Below are positions 24,801 through 31,439 of a stretch of DNA of 57,500 nt, piece by piece. This DNA is from Symbiodinium natans (Eukaryota > Sar > Dinophyceae > Suessiales > Symbiodiniaceae). The position numbers and the translations under genes are program-made. The stretch spans positions 1 to 57,500 of the forward strand of contig CAJNDS010000211.1 in NCBI GenBank assembly GCA_905221605.1. The letters run 5' to 3'. Numbering within the stretch: position 1 is the first letter of the stretch; each line of letters opens with the position of its first letter. The notes beneath the pieces were generated by a model, which saw only the letters and a program-made list of their open reading frames with translations, did no database searches and had not been told where the DNA came from.

Positions 24801-27122
24801 AACTGCAGCCGGGTGCGTCGGCACTTCCGCGCACGACGTCACTTCCGGCTTGAGAGGGAATTCAAAGGCCAGATGTTGCAGGTAAGGTGATGTATGTGAT
24901 GTGCAACTGCCCCCTTGTCCATGTCCATGCACGCTTACAACCCAGACACGAAGGCACGTGCCAATACGCTGCGGAGTTCTTCGTCACCAAAAAGGCCTGT
25001 GATCTGCAAGATGCACAGCTCGTGAGACATAAACATACCGACTCCAGCTTTTCCCGCTCAGCTCAGCTGCTACGCATTGTGTTTAGGGGGGGGGGGGAGT
25101 ACGGGGGCGGGTCAAGCCACCCACGCCTTGGCCCGGTTCGTGTTTGGCAAATGGGGCCCACGACACAGGTCGATCAAATCTCCACAGCGATAGCCTGGCA
25201 GGATCTGTTGTCATGAACTTGCTGAGCTTCCAGTTGCCAATGTCAGGCTGCTGAGATGCCGTTTGGTCTGGCATCATCTAACAGGCTTCGAACTGCTTAA
25301 ATGATTTAGGTGATTGGGGGCTGCGTCGCAGTCGGTGTCACGAACTCGGCCGGTTCGACAGCTCGTGAGAGCACCATCTGGGACCTGTGTGGGCCAAATG
25401 AAATCTGAATTTCTTTGCTGCTGCCTGCTGCAACTCTAATTAGAGACCCTGAAGGCTGGCATGGAATTCCTCATGTAACCATGTAGTAGGCCACAATGTC
25501 AGGGCTCCCGCAGTCACGATACCAGCCCTTAAAACCGGCCTTGTTCGTGATCAGCTGCACCTGACACATGATGCCGGCTCCGCACACAGGGACAGTGAGG
25601 CAACCAAAACCGACATCAACATCAAGATGAGCGCTGTTCTGCAACATCAGCAGCCACGGCTATGGTACTGAATGCCAAGGTTGGACGGAGCCCACCTTAA
25701 ACGGATTCTCCTTGAACAGCTCCAGAGCCTTTCAGAATTTGCACGTCACCTTATAATGTCCCGCAAACGATGCCATGTCAGCGGTCACACAAAAACCTGG
25801 CTTGAGGCCACAGGGCCTCCGTCTTTGAGACGACACAGCGTTGGAACGGCTGCGACTCCTGTTCACGTGTCCAAAGTCGTCTCGGTTTCAAATGTCCAAG
25901 TGCAACTGAGACAAGGATTAACTGGATGCACCTGCGGCACACTACATGCATTACATGGCACTGTTGTTTCCATCCTTTTCCACCCACGAAGGACGAAGCG
26001 TTCGACTTGGTTTCTGTCGCTGGCTTGTCATCCTAAGCCGTGAATGGTCTCGCCGCAGATCTCGCTTGCTCGGGCCTGTACTTGCCGTTTCCAGCTGCTC
26101 AACCATCGATGTGCGGATGCTGCTGGTCGTTGATTGCTTAGACCCGCATCGTCACGGGCCGACGCTTCAGTCCAAGCCGCACGACAGTTGAAAAGTGCAT
26201 TCTGAAGGAGAGATCGCCGCTCGGGTATCTTTTCTCATACAGATCATCCTAAAACTTTCAGTTGTTTTCGTTCGCTTGAAGAAAAATCGCCAAGCACATC
26301 TACACGCATCATACGAGAGCCTTGCTCACTGCGGTCATGGCATGTCATTTCTACAACCGGCTCGAACAACAGCGAGCTCAAGAGACTGGCAGGGACTTCA
26401 ACACACTCAGCCCACATTCGGAACCTTGCTAATTTGCTGCGCATGGCCCTCAATGGCCGAGAAGTCATTGTCGTTCAACTTCCTTGGTAAGGTAACTTCA
26501 CGGCTGAGCAACCCGGGTGCTCAGCAGGATGCCATTCAACATTTAACAAGAAGGCCCACCTGTCACCGAAGAAGCCATCGTAGTAAAAGCCAGACCTCTT
26601 GCGAAACACGACAAACTCTCCAGCTACGAGAAGCTGACACAAGACTAACTGCTTCACGCTGTAACTTTGTTCTACTTAGTATACTTGTCTGCTTGTTGCC
26701 GGCCTGACATGTTGCAACCCTTCGTGCTAGGAGATGACCATCTGCAAATACTCACGGCAAGGTTGAAAGCAATGCAACACCTACTGCTAGATTCTGCCAG
26801 ATGATGCTCCATCAAGAATGACCCACATCTTCCACTACTACGAACAGACTCTCTCTCACTCTCTCTCCTTTGTCCTTGTGGTGGAGAAGAGAGTGAACGC
26901 CATAATATTCTTCCGACAGAAAGCGCGTCAGCCATACAGACCAGATTGTGGTAAAACAAAAAGCAGACTTGTCCCCAGTCCCTTCCAAGGGCCATGTACC
27001 GCACATAACTTCTACAGACACCGGCCAACGCCTGCGCAGAGCACTCCCCCTCAGCTAGGGCTCAGCCCTGTGCTCCAAGGCCGGGCCGATCGTCAAGTGG
27101 CAGCCGAACTCTCGTTCCATTG
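4282..27122 (-). CDS. TARS: Threonyl-tRNA synthetase, at least 37 exons (5' end not found)
   Basis: Charges tRNA-Thr with threonine. Exons placed 5'->3' (plus coordinates): 27074-27122, 26560-26595, 26425-26482, 25817-25858, 25696-25728, 25540-25560, 25363-25384, 25127-25194, 24958-24996, 22691-22753, 21870-21913, 21545-21577, 21359-21412, 21230-21287, 20482-20501, 20202-20250, 19986-20020, 19838-19907, 19716-19763, 19557-19607, 19430-19478, 19326-19372, 19051-19119, 18425-18453, 18328-18359, 18050-18068, 17815-17853, 16195-16224, 7029-7073, 6027-6067, 5845-5869, 5729-5764, 5485-5523, 5383-5421, 5262-5288, 4756-4788, 4282-4497. Phases join in frame at every placed junction except across the gap between exons 28 and 29, where a piece of the catalytic domain (the strand after QLDF) is missing. 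All acceptors are AG. Donors are GC 19, GT 14, GA 3. Median exon is 39 nt. The TGS domain and start codon lie upstream of 27122. All three zinc ligands and motifs 2 and 3 are intact, so the gene looks functional. Whether it is cytosolic or organellar cannot be told without the N-terminus. Confidence 0.93.
4915..5189. repeat. (AACAAT)n hexanucleotide microsatellite
   Basis: Near-perfect AACAAT repeats from about 5011 to 5126, then AACAGT variants to 5150. Both sides are flanked by imperfect AAT/ATC-rich repeat. It lies in an intron of the threonyl-tRNA synthetase gene. The long poly-Asn, poly-Ile/Thr and poly-Tyr/Cys open frames over it are repeat artefacts, not genes. Confidence 0.97.
5729..7073 (-). 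CDS. TARS: Threonyl-tRNA synthetase exons 29-32: motif 3 and third zinc ligand
   Basis: Four exons (45, 41, 25, 36 nt) encode [31 protein letters not shown] and [12 protein letters not shown]. The histidine of VVIHRAIL is the third zinc ligand (His511 in E. coli), and GSVER is class II motif 3 with its ATP-binding arginine. Donors here are all GT, unlike the rest of the gene. An unrelated-looking open frame occupies the intron between the first two exons (see 6280-6603). Confidence 0.94.
6280..6603 (-). CDS. Unidentified open frame inside a synthetase intron
   Basis: An open frame runs from 6603 down to 5692. Only its first third looks like protein, with [38 protein letters not shown] and [17 protein letters not shown]. 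Below about 6270 it overlaps synthetase exons in another phase, so there it is a shadow. The protein-like part lies in the intron between synthetase exons 7029-7073 and 6027-6067, same strand. I do not recognise it. It could be an alternative exon, a remnant of an inserted gene, or chance in a GC-rich stretch. Confidence 0.3.
7480..11530 (-). CDS. Candidate multi-exon membrane protein gene nested in a synthetase intron
   Basis: At least nine minus-strand segments read like exons, several with membrane spans: about 11150-11420 ([18 protein letters not shown], then [18 protein letters not shown]), 10712-10900, 10421-10603 ([20 protein letters not shown]), 10094-10393 ([20 protein letters not shown], then [11 protein letters not shown]), 9180-9400, 8740-9000 ([19 protein letters not shown]), 8010-8110 ([20 protein letters not shown]), 7760-8000 ([20 protein letters not shown]) and 7550-7700 ([19 protein letters not shown]). 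None matches threonyl-tRNA synthetase, and all lie in its 9.1 kb intron (16194-7074) on the same strand. Together they suggest a polytopic membrane protein. I do not recognise the family, and exon ends were not resolved. Some segments may be noise. Confidence 0.35.
9951..10083. repeat. CAT/CAC/CAG trinucleotide-rich microsatellite
   Basis: Runs of CAT, then GTCATCATCATAATCATCA, then CAG-CAC and CAC-rich triplets. It is simple sequence in the large synthetase intron. The serine-, isoleucine/threonine- and methionine-rich frames over it are artefacts. Confidence 0.95.
12340..13760. other. Stretch without a supportable gene, with a poly-C tract
   Basis: I see no convincing coding segment on either strand. 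A near-uninterrupted C run spans about 12807-12851, and the proline/glycine-rich frames over it are artefacts. The stretch lies within the 9.1 kb synthetase intron. Confidence 0.6.
13765..14000 (-). CDS. Exon-like segment, unknown
   Basis: The minus-strand frame carries [39 protein letters not shown] and [16 protein letters not shown] before a stop at 13765. The composition looks like real protein. It lies in the large synthetase intron. No family is recognised. The frame just upstream differs, so an AG acceptor near 13960 is likely if this is an exon. Confidence 0.3.
14354..14460 (-). CDS. Short exon-like segment, unknown
   Basis: After a CCCAG acceptor-like site near 14461, the minus strand reads [34 protein letters not shown], followed by a GC that could be a donor or a stop six bases on. 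It has no good start codon. The composition and splice-like edges match the style of exons in this genome. The family is not recognised. Confidence 0.3.
15855..15905 (-). CDS. Possible missing threonyl-tRNA synthetase exon (tentative)
   Basis: The minus strand reads [17 protein letters not shown]. Known synthetases have an RFxLxY(x)GxDG-like strand here, right after the QLDF exon, and the piece lies in the correct interval and strand, just below the exon at 16195-16224. However, the F of RF is not seen, and I could not find an AG acceptor that keeps the required phase. It may be coincidence. Confidence 0.25.
16195..19119 (-). CDS. TARS: Threonyl-tRNA synthetase exons 23-28: catalytic core
   Basis: Six exons (69, 29, 32, 19, 39, 30 nt). 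Landmarks: [39 protein letters not shown] joined to PKIDI through a codon split 1+2, [12 protein letters not shown], and [20 protein letters not shown] and HQCGTIQLDF are signature blocks of the family. The segment before RPKK reads FCA where most family members have an LS(T/L)-type strand. Either a micro-exon was missed or the strand has diverged. Five of the six following introns start GC. The intron 17814-16225 (1,590 nt) holds ankyrin gene ANK-C. The intron after 16195-16224 runs 9.1 kb to 7074 and must contain one more unplaced coding piece. Confidence 0.92.
16715..17509 (-). CDS. Ubiquitin-like/ankyrin repeat protein, intronless (ANK-C), nested in a synthetase intron
   Basis: A frame of 264 codons from the ATG at 17509; the open frame extends to 17668, but the family start fits the internal ATG. 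Residues 1-80 are ubiquitin-like, opening [19 protein letters not shown] and closing with LQLIMLPLS, the same pattern as ANK-A and ANK-B. Then comes [10 protein letters not shown] and about three ankyrin repeats ([40 protein letters not shown]), followed by a non-ankyrin tail of about 45 residues. It lies wholly in the 1,590-nt synthetase intron 17814-16225, same strand. No introns are visible. Ankyrin repeats suggest protein binding; the actual role is unknown. Two adjacent repeats share [12 protein letters not shown]-like cores, a sign of recent repeat duplication. Confidence 0.82.
   Translation of the reverse strand: MQSLRICMLSGEPVATLSANELEELSESCSASVKSLKQYLQSRLLQPRFRMQLAHHGCLLPDDERIENLGDLKMSAEMPTDLQLIMLPLSRGRAEELVEAAITAMTDEVEELLTARQDPNETAWVGSTALVAAAGSGRMKTISALIDAGADRNQTDHNGRTPLWAAAENGHLEAVRYLIAIGVDTEKPDNHGCSPLSAAAENGHLEVVRCLQEAGAADELQCSFWLSEMLSALLCAPDTIMLSTGRSLSCLVAQMMRWRLFTGA
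19141..19206. repeat. Degenerate telomere-type (TTTAGGG) repeat in an intron
   Basis: About eight TTTAGGG-like units with variants (TTTAAGG, TTTCGGG, TTTTGGGGG). They are preceded by a CCCTAAAACCCC stretch, so the left edge can fold back on itself. The repeat lies between synthetase exons 19051-19119 and 19326-19372. Confidence 0.8.
19326..19907 (-). CDS. TARS: Threonyl-tRNA synthetase exons 18-22: motif 2 and two zinc ligands
   Basis: Five exons (70, 48, 51, 49, 47 nt). Landmarks: [62 protein letters not shown] and [14 protein letters not shown]. The cysteine of MNCPGH and the histidine of DAHIF match the zinc ligands Cys334 and His385 of E. coli ThrRS. Zinc there binds the threonine amino and hydroxyl groups and so rejects valine (family knowledge). 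HRNE with the loop to RVRRFQQDD is class II motif 2. The 108-nt intron after 19716-19763 begins GA, and no GT or GC alternative keeps the frame. Confidence 0.95.
19986..22753 (-). CDS. TARS: Threonyl-tRNA synthetase exons 10-17: linker and start of catalytic core
   Basis: Eight exons (63, 44, 33, 54, 58, 20, 49, 35 nt). Landmarks: [49 protein letters not shown] (split over two exons), [46 protein letters not shown]. These follow the order in known synthetases: RDHR, then SPGSCFF-P-G, then the helix and EV-TP strand of class II motif 1, then SGHxxxY. Two of the eight following introns start GA (after 21870-21913 and 21359-21412), three GC and three GT. The intron between 20201 and 20021 is largely degenerate TTTAGGG-type repeat. 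EVVTPNM comes from a 20-nt exon, among the smallest here. Confidence 0.92.
20041..20141. repeat. Degenerate telomere-type (TTTAGGG) repeat filling an intron
   Basis: TTTAGGG, TTTCGGG and CTTAGGG units. They make up more than half of the 181-nt synthetase intron 20201-20021, with CCCTAAA orientation on the sense (minus) strand. Confidence 0.85.
20380..20401. repeat. (CA)n microsatellite
   Basis: Eleven CA units, with imperfect CACA-rich sequence from about 20349. It lies in a synthetase intron. Confidence 0.9.
20900..21203 (+). CDS. Plus-strand open frame antisense to a synthetase intron (weak)
   Basis: The plus strand reads [20 protein letters not shown] and [16 protein letters not shown] to a stop at 21201-21203. 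It lies in the synthetase intron 21229-20502, opposite strand. The composition is protein-like, but no family, start or splice context supports it. It could be a remnant of an inserted element. Confidence 0.2.
22000..22680. other. C-rich low-complexity intron sequence
   Basis: A strongly C-biased strand, with short C runs at about 22060, 22350, 22455 and 22650. It lies in the synthetase intron between exons 22691-22753 and 21870-21913. The proline-rich frames here (up to 211 codons) are artefacts of composition. No exon was found in it. Confidence 0.7.
23660..24793 (-). CDS. Ubiquitin-like/ankyrin repeat protein, intronless (ANK-B), nested in a synthetase intron
   Basis: A frame of 377 codons starting [17 protein letters not shown]. 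Residues 1-85 follow the same ubiquitin-like pattern as ANK-A and ANK-C and end [10 protein letters not shown]. About seven ankyrin units follow ([59 protein letters not shown]). The ankyrin part contains an internal duplication: ALHIAT-x-x-GS and GAKTDA-x-x-NGGEHPL each occur twice in the same order. It ends with a serine/threonine-rich tail ([13 protein letters not shown]). It lies wholly in the 2,204-nt synthetase intron 24957-22754, same strand, with no introns of its own. No membrane span or signal peptide is visible. Function unknown beyond likely protein binding. Confidence 0.85.
   Translation of the reverse strand: MQELVIHKLCGEVVACLDVGDISTIVDADGDSMKALKMFLSNAVQVSTYRQLLALGSQVLQDADLLSALKLPASLQLVMLPFLPATRQDLQAMQCAAESNDHPEMQRLLHQRIDPDLSLTGHSKALHIATTFGSLTCLQVLLGAGANMQSLDEDGKSALSHAASMGNVEIARELLSAGAKTDAASNGGEHPLCIACRRGHLGVVRELLDVRLRPTAFQRITRQPLQSPESDRSDPIAPMAIQQALHIATELGSTASIQLLLQARGDVEAKDQQGKSLLCRAVQLGHADVVRLLLQAGAKTDAEANGGEHPLWAARGDVVHYLIDAHAHVQLADSALWIKACHDYAHDYVDNVRDLATAETPSTTSSSEASPVWMASC
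24958..27122 (-). CDS. TARS: Threonyl-tRNA synthetase exons 1-9: editing domain
   Basis: Nine exons (49, 36, 58, 42, 33, 21, 22, 68, 39 nt) spell the second half of the N-terminal editing region. Landmarks in order: [78 protein letters not shown], then [18 protein letters not shown] and KNSAAYWH. The C-x3-H of CRGPH corresponds to Cys182/His186 of the E. coli editing site (family knowledge). The partner HxxxH motif should sit in the exon just upstream of 27122, which I could not place. The GFYYD and DLCRGPH blocks are diagnostic of ThrRS. Donors in order: GC, GT, GT, GC, GT, GC, GC, GC, GT. The intron after the last exon here (24957-22754, 2,204 nt) contains ankyrin gene ANK-B. Confidence 0.92.
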
Positions 27123-27187
27123 CTTGGCCTTGGAGCTTTGGGGGGATTTTGTATAGGCTTCAGGGTTTGGATGGGTTTTGTGGATAT

Positions 27188-28100
27188 TTAGGGTCCGGTT
27201 GCTTGTATACTCACAGAAGGAGGCTTGCAAGGTGGCTGCTTTTTTGTCACAAGCGCAGCTTGCGAGGATCCATTCCGCCTCTCTCCAGAAGCTGCATCAG
27301 CCTGCGCCAATTGTGCGCTGAGGGTTTCATAGCCCGGCACATCTGCGTTCTCTATCCTAAATGATTGGAAAAGCTCTGTGGACCATGGCCAATACCCTTG
27401 GTGCCTACCCATGCTCAGCATGGAAATGGAGAAACATGGCATGAGGGCGTATGAAGCTTCAATGGTTGGCTTGCACGACTCGAAGCCTGTGCCACTCCAC
27501 TGCCAGTTTCGCTGAAGACCCACGCAAATCCTGTGCACAGAAATTCGTACGCCTACTGATGAAACTCTGCTAACCTGCGCGCACCAACACAGATTCTCAA
27601 TGTCAGGCATGTAGAATCATATCCGGACATTGACACAAACATCTGCCAAGGCCATGGCAACCTGCTGGATGTCTTTGACCTTCAGCTGGAAACAAATCGG
27701 ATGGAAGCATTAACAGATGACTGGGCAACACGGCGCAGTCACACTATGCCGAGGCTCCCGCATGCAGCATTGATCGAACAACGGATTCAACTCCAAGCAA
27801 GCTCAGAGCCTTCATTTATTGAACTCATGCTGCATCCAGAACCATGACATCATGTCCATGGAGCGGGAATTCTTCATGCCAAGGCGCGACATTCCCAGCC
27901 AGCCTGAGACACCTGCAACAGCATCAGGCATTCTGCGGCTTCTTGCGTTCCCAAATGTTCCCATGAGTTCACTGGAGAGATCTTTTGCCTCAGCAGCGGG
28001 AAGCGCGGCACGGCAGCGGCAACTGCCTGTGCTGCAGCGTCGTCCAAGTTCGCCTGGGAAGCTTCAACTGGCACAAAATTTTCGCACATTGGCACACTTC
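27188..28100 (-). CDS. Exon-like segments, possibly 5' exons of the synthetase or the next gene
   Basis: Minus-strand pieces with protein-like composition: about 27230-27350 (ADVPGYETLSAQLAQADAAS), 27660-27715 (LKVKDIQQVAMALAD after a TTTCCAG acceptor-like site) and 27960-28095 (NFVPVEASQANLDDAAAQ). The synthetase should continue upstream here with its TGS domain and the HxxxH editing motif. The DIQQVAMALAD piece is loosely TGS-like, but I could not join any of these in frame to the exon at 27074-27122. Confidence 0.25.
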
Positions 28101-28638
28101 CAACTAGAGATTGTCCTGCAGGCTTTTCCTACAGACTATACTGTGCCAACAGAGTACGCATACCATGCTGGGATGTCGAGCCTCTGAGGCGTCCAGGACT
28201 TTCAGCGTTTCGCCCAGACCTCTCATTTCCAGTTGCAAACACACACTTCTGTCGTTCGTTTAGAAGCTTGCTCTGGAAATCGGCTAAATAAAAAAATCAT
28301 TAAAAATTCTATTGTAAAGTCATCTTATGGGAAAATGGCCGGAAACAAGGTCACACCAGGAGTCTCAAACCGAGTCAGGAAAAAGTCACAAAAAAGTCTA
28401 TTGTGTTCCGCCGCTGCAAGCAGCCTCCCAAACAGACTCGTGAGCCTCTCAGGCCCTGAAAATTCACAAGGATCTTGCCGAGGCCGGTTATGATGTAAAA
28501 ATGATAGCATTCGACTACAAATCCTAGTTTATAGCAATGAATATTAGACGACAACTCGCAGCTAACATACTCTAAACGTCAGCCTGAACTTCGCAAGAGG
28601 AAATTCAAGAAAGCCAAGGCTACGATATCAGGGCACGA

Positions 28639-28971
28639 GTGGCGGTACACTTCCGCTGTATTCAAAACCCACTGGGCAGTAGCATGCTGCTTGTAAATGC
28701 TTGTACCTTGCAGCTGACCACTAAGTCACAGTGCGCAAGCGAGCCTTGCACGGACCCATGGGGATCAAAGGCAGATTTTTCCATTGTGACGCTGAACCAT
28801 GCTGAACTGTCGTGCTTCGTGTGCAGTCTTACTGGGTCTCCCCCCTCGGGGCAAAAAAACGAAGCATACACGATGTGCCTGAGAGGAGCGATGCGAAACC
28901 TTTCCCGAGTGGGTTCTTTGGAAGGCTTAGCTCCTGGCGGGCTCAAACAAACAAAGGTGCAGACTCTTTGA
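28639..28971 (+). CDS. Open frame, unknown (weak)
   Basis: 110 codons on the plus strand with protein-like stretches such as SKADFSIVTLNHAELSCFV and KNEAYTMCLRGAMRNLSRVG. The minus strand is also open over much of it, so the strand is uncertain. Not recognised. Confidence 0.2.
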   Translation: MAVHFRCIQNPLGSSMLLVNACTLQLTTKSQCASEPCTDPWGSKADFSIVTLNHAELSCFVCSLTGSPPSGQKNEAYTMCLRGAMRNLSRVGSLEGLAPGGLKQTKVQTL

Positions 28972-29274
28972 GAACAGCATGAATGCCAATAGCACATCGG
29001 AGACTGACGGCAGACTCTCTCGTCTTAAACAACCACTACATGACAAGCGAATGCACAAACATCCAAAAAAACATGTACAACACGGAAGGTATTGGTGGCT
29101 ACTGATCGCCCTGAACCCATGCGGTCCCTCAACTCGGGGCAGTTTTGAAGGCCAGCACCCAAGGCGGTGGCACCTGCCACTGATGCTTTGGTACACCGAG
29201 CTGCGCAAGGCAAAGGCCAAGAGATGCTACGAGTCTACTAGGGGATGAACTCTAGCATCCTAGACATCGCAAAA

Positions 29275-29322
29275 GCTCTGCAAGGCTCTGCAAGGCTCTG
29301 CAAGGCTCTGCAAGGCTCTGCA
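29275..29322. repeat. 10-bp tandem repeat, about five copies
   Basis: Five perfect or near-perfect tandem GCTCTGCAAG units. Confidence 0.95.
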
Positions 29323-29679
29323 GAGAGGCAGTCTCATGGAGATGGGCATGGAGGCACTTGCCTGCAGCACCAATGTCGTTGTCCTGATACCCAAGGCTTG
29401 GACGAGTGGGCTGCCCGTCCATTAAGGAGCGATTCTAACACATCAAGCATCAAGACGTCAACAAACACAGTTGAACAGACGTGAACAGGCTACTGCTTGT
29501 GAAACACAAGTTGACGGCGTAGAAGATACTGCTCGTCTACATCTTTCTCTCAAACTAGCTCATCTCCAAATCAAAAAGCCAGCCTGAGACCTGCACGAAG
29601 GAGAAGACACGTGATATCTGGCTGCTTTAGTAGTTCTCGAACGCAAGCAAGCCAATTTGACAAGCGTCATCCAAGATGA

Positions 29680-29871
29680 TGGTCTGCAGTTTTCGTCCGC
29701 AGCCAAGGGCAAAGGCGTTCGCAAAAGCCACAGCACCTCCGTTGCCTCATCGAGGTTGCAGCAACACACCAAATTCAAGGCGGTGTGCAGTGCTGCTGGC
29801 ATTTCCGAGCGGCCAATGCCACAGCCCCATATGCTCAGCTCCTGGATGATGATGCGCACATGAAAACCCAA
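29680..29871 (-). CDS. Exon-like segment, unknown
   Basis: The minus strand reads VRIIIQELSIWGCGIGRSEM, PAALHTALNLVCCC and NLDEATEVLWLLRTPL without a stop. It resembles coding sequence, but the family is not recognised. Confidence 0.3.
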
Positions 29872-30079
29872 GGCTGTCTAAATGTTCAAGCACTGAAAGC
29901 AGATTCAAAATGAATGTCAGTGTGCTCCTCGAGATGCGGTGGGTCGATTTGTGCATGCGGTGCCTTGCCGACTGTCCATGACATCGCTGCTTTCCGAGGC
30001 CGGAGGCCGGAAACTTCCCCCCCCCCCCCCCCCGCGTCGCCCCAGGGTTTTGATGCGTTGTGACTGAAGGGCCACAAAG

Positions 30080-30143
30080 CACAGTCACACACCACCACAC
30101 ACCAACACACACAACACACACAACACAGACCAACACACACACC

Positions 30144-30230
<87 letters not shown>

Positions 30231-30318
30231 ACACGGACACACACACGGACACACACACACACACACACAGAGAGAGACACAGACACAGACACAGACACAC
30301 AGACACACAGACATACAA
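30080..30318. repeat. (CA)n microsatellite with CACAGA/CACGGA variants
   Basis: The uninterrupted CA core is about 30140-30225. Imperfect CACCA before it and CACGGA/CAGACA after it extend the block. The Thr-His and Val-Cys frames over it, up to 209 codons, are artefacts. Confidence 0.98.
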
Positions 30319-30746
30319 AACAACAAGTCTTGTGTGGGATGCTGATGGGTGAAGGAGCCGGGTTTTTGCGACCCAAAACAAGGCTGTGAGCTTTCTTAAG
30401 CTACAGTGTGTCTGATGTCTGAGCCGAGCCTGGTAAGCCATCTCCAAGCCTTCCCCAATGGCGCGAGCATTGACCTCGCAGGAGCTCTGACTAGCCAAGG
30501 CTGAACGCATCCCGCTGCCCGTGTGGACTAGGACTGTAAAGTTGAACCGGCCACCTTCCAGGCCGTGAGTTGAGTATCATGCACCCGATCCCTGTGACAA
30601 TGCAACCCTTCCACGGCTCGAGGAGCCTCCCCAATCTGGTGGAAGGTAAACCGCATGCTCCGCGGCCTGGACCTTGGTTTACTCAGCTTGCGGTGGGACG
30701 GTAGTGTGTAGGATGCACATTGCAAGGTTTACGGATGTAGGGACGA

Positions 30747-31202
30747 CTAGGACTCTTGCATCGCTTGCAGTCTCGATGGAGGGGCGACAAGCTTTCTTTC
30801 ACACTGCTGGCTTGCATCCGAAAAAAGCACCTTCTGGGGTCCCTGCCACATCAAGTTCTTGCGGAGCTCAATGAATTCCGTGTCGATGGGCCTCGGATTC
30901 GAAGGATTGTTGAGTACTGCCTGGACAGCGATTTTCCGCCAGCAGACACGGCGCAAGCTGGTCAGGTCTTTCACCTGACATGTCAATTGTCAGCCACGCC
31001 GCTGCGCAATCTCGGACAATTCTGAGGCCTCACCAGGACCAAACACGTCGAGCGGGCTTTCAAAAAACTGTTGGATTCTCGAGCGTGAAACAATGAACTG
31101 CGCGTGACCCGTTGCGATATGTTCTCGTGGAGGTTGTACTTTGAGGGGCGTGGCCTTCGATCGTGCCCTCTCCACGATCTCAGAGTCGCGCGGGATGTCC
31201 AT
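30747..31202 (-). CDS. Exon-like segments, possible glycosyltransferase-like (DUF3431-type) motif
   Basis: The upstream segment (31202 down to about 30995) reads DIPRDSEIVERARSKATPLK, then GHAQFIVSRSRIQQFFESPL and FGPGEASELSEIAQRRG. The next (about 30975 to 30800), after a GTCAG acceptor-like site, reads VKDLTSLRRVCWRKIAVQ and, past a possible GC donor, PIDTEFIELRKNLMWQGP. The string AQFIVSRSRI recalls the 'AQF-VSRERI' motif of DUF3431-type proteins (from memory of the family, not checked). That is the only clue, so the call is weak. Plus-strand reading of the lower part (VLAELNEFRVDGPRIRRIV) is also protein-like. Confidence 0.3.
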
Positions 31203-31227
31203 CTCCTATGGGAGTGACCAGTATAGT

Positions 31228-31420
31228 AATAAAGCTATTAAAGAAAATAAAGTTAATAAGGTGAATGATGTTAATCAAATTAGTAAAGTTCGTATGGTTT
31301 ATGAAGTTTATAAAGCTCATGGTTTATATACTCAATATAGTTTCAATCTACTTAATATAGTTAGTATAGTTCATGAAGTTTACACAGTTCATACAGTTAA
31401 TATGTTGATATAGCTAATCT
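31228..31420. repeat. Degenerate 9-bp AT-rich minisatellite
   Basis: About 20 tandem nine-base units close to (a/t)a(t)aaagtt / tatgaagtt. In the plus-strand frame this gives a three-residue period (NKV NKV NDV ... YEV ... HEV YTV HTV). The block is far richer in A+T than its surroundings. Confidence 0.8.
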
Positions 31421-31439
31421 AGGTAATGTACTTCATATA

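Noticed and set aside
29275-30318. Short repeats considered as a CRISPR array
   Set aside because: Units are contiguous with no unique spacers of constant length, and the setting is eukaryotic.
29747-30510. Val-Cys and Thr-His frames up to 209 codons
   Set aside because: Translation of the (CA)n repeat.
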